DNA of 64,000 bases, taken from NCBI GenBank assembly GCA_964020155.1, contig OZ026566.1, forward strand, positions 4,107,651 to 4,171,650. Direction: 5' to 3'. The position numbers and the translations under genes were made by a program. This DNA comes from Chondrilla cf. caribensis. Taxonomy: Eukaryota; Porifera; Demospongiae; Chondrillida; Chondrillidae. Positions 62,567 to 64,000 of the stretch are shown here, piece after piece. Every line of letters starts with the position of its first letter. The first letter of the stretch is position 1. The notes beneath the pieces are model-generated. The model saw only the letters and a program-made list of their open reading frames with translations. It did no database searches and had not been told where the DNA came from.

Positions 62567-62625
62567 AGCACATTCAACATGTACTAAGATCAGATAGGTC
62601 ACGGTGGCCGAGCAGTCAGGTGGCA
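62567..62625 (+). mobile_element. Second tRNA-like repeat, 5' part only
   Basis: The left flank TAGCACATTCAACATG matches that of the element at 62384. It is followed by GGTCACGGTGGCCGAGCAGTC, which resembles the start and A box of a tRNA-Leu/Ser, but no B box follows. Confidence 0.35.
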
Positions 62626-63831
62626 GGATTTCTACATCAGTAATATTATAAATGATGCAATAAATGAAGTACTATGATACTAATGTGTGATAAGACGTTG
62701 TTAATCATACAATGTTATTCGATTGCTTGGGCAATCGAGGCAGGGCATTCAAGGTCGGCTTTGGCTGGTCTTTTGATGGAAGATTTAGCCCAACACAGCA
62801 GACTAGATCGGGGAGAAGCTAGGCTCCACATTGGGTATGTGATTGCATTGTACTGCTTGTGACCGAGCTTGCATAATCATTTTTGTAATTTTAATCTTAT
62901 GTAAGAATAATAATTATTGTACACTCAATATTATGTATGTATGATAATTATACCATCCTTCACCTATGAGTATGTCAGTATTATAACTTGAAATTAATGG
63001 TCCTTCCACCCCAATTAGTGTAAAAGGAATTAGTTCTCCCAGTCTGGTGGTCAGTCACAATATACTCTACAAAGAACCGTAGGGAGGGGCTTTGGGGCTT
63101 GCCACTGGTTTCCCAGCTAGATTGAGTGTCTTCTGCATTCGCGGAATGATGAGGCACACAATCTCTGTGGAAAGTCCCTGTAAAGCTGGCTATGGTGGGT
63201 TTGACCCCAAGTGGGTGACCTTTTAAACTTTTTTCAAAGTTTCACCATCGAACAAGTGTCAAATTTCTACATTGATAGATTGGGCCAGTTCATGAATGCT
63301 CCAAAACTAAAATCGTATAATAATTCATGCAACTGGTGATAACATGACAGTTATAAATGATCAGCATGTACTGTTATATGATAGTTTCAAACAATTAATG
63401 CAAACTTGTACATAAACACAAATGGGTCTGGATGGTTCACAGTGAATATGCAAATTATATTATAATACATAATTACTGTATAAAATAATTGAAATAACTA
63501 ACTAGATCAAAATACTTAAAAATAACTTCAACACTTTTAGACTATAGACCAGTGGACTGAACTTGACAATCCAGCACCATTACTACTAGATATGACAACA
63601 TTACATAGGATGCAGCCCCGACTAGGTCACTGTGACATCACCATAATATAGGGATGTACGTATCACATATTTTTGCTCACTTACTCCACGTTTTTAGACG
63701 TTTTATTTGCGTTCAATTACACTACGGTTTATCGACATAGCTCAATCTCCGGAAAGATATTTAGGAAGGTCTAATCAGTGTCCCGGCGTCGTGTAACTAA
63801 AGGTAGTACAGTTTCAACTATACGTTTCACA

Positions 63832-64000
63832 ATGGAGGAAGGAAGTGACCCCATCAAAACCCCGACTTATCCTGAAGACGAAGGTTTCGAACACGTTACT
63901 GTTCCAAAGGAAGAAGAATCAGAAGAAGCGACTACTCCAATGTCTTCTCCGCCCGAGAACACCGAAAGTTCTCCTTCAGAAGAGCCAGTGACTAATCCGG
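63832..64000 (+). CDS. Unidentified gene, 5' end only
   Basis: The ATG at 63832 opens a frame that runs off the window for 56 codons: MEEGSDPIKTPTYPEDEGF, then Glu/Ser/Pro/Thr-rich. This is an acidic, probably disordered N-terminus; no family can be named. The start is the first ATG after a stop-rich leader. The reading frame stays open to base 64000, but no splice site supports it. Confidence 0.5.
   Translation, partial: MEEGSDPIKTPTYPEDEGFEHVTVPKEEESEEATTPMSSPPENTESSPSEEPVTNP

Larger units (their letters stand above)
62210..63831. other. Intergenic region between RPAP1 and the last gene
   Basis: RPAP1 (-) and the gene at 63832 (+) diverge here, 1.6 kb apart. The stretch holds two tRNA-like repeats, a hairpin (GAGCATAGATACT and AGTATCTATGCTC arms, about 62521-62551) and AT-rich sequence. 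A 62-codon ORF at 62674-62862 has no recognised homology. The last 150 bp should contain the promoter of the gene starting at 63832. Confidence 0.45.

Overview
The window is nuclear DNA of an early-branching animal, most likely a sponge. The families are animal ones (NF-kB/I-kB ankyrin protein, TRIM-NHL, WASHC1, SLC35C1), introns are many and mostly short, gene-to-gene gaps are often 150-300 bp, and (CA)n/(GT)n tracts and minisatellites are everywhere. The sponge call rests on architecture and gene content only, so it is tentative. Exon models were built by hand from reading frame, splice sites and remembered family sequences; every joined model keeps frame except one place in RPAP1.

Layout: 1-1566 (+) 3' part of an NF-kB/I-kB-type ankyrin gene. 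2570-6934 (-) NAA40. 7097-9519 (+) a disordered protein ending in a RAD51AP1-type RAD51-binding motif; it shares a 162-bp head-to-head promoter with NAA40. 9751-10946 (-) glyoxalase GLO1. 11101-14343 (+) a BtaA-like (DUF3419) betaine-lipid enzyme, head-to-head with GLO1. 16388-18644 (+) an unrecognised secreted protein. 20506-22686 (-) a TRIM-NHL ubiquitin ligase. A 5.93-kb direct tandem duplication (17196-23131 and 23132-29061) then repeats most of the secreted gene, the whole TRIM-NHL gene and the last codons of WASHC1. 28955-30355 (-) WASHC1. 30607-50827 (+) WDR27, 24 exons, its introns swollen by minisatellites. 51092-53391 (-) GDP-fucose transporter SLC35C1. 53608-62209 (-) RPAP1. 63832-64000 (+) the start of an unidentified gene.

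Most genes are housekeeping genes packed as divergent or convergent pairs, without an obvious shared pathway. The most unusual feature is how the minisatellites are placed. Several start exactly at a splice site, and two or three carry a copy of that splice site in every unit: a 26-bp unit repeated about 130 times holding the donor of WDR27 exon 16, a 22-bp unit holding the donor of exon 12, and a 34-bp unit holding the acceptor of exon 20. The second notable feature is the almost perfect tandem duplication, which is either very recent or an assembly artefact.
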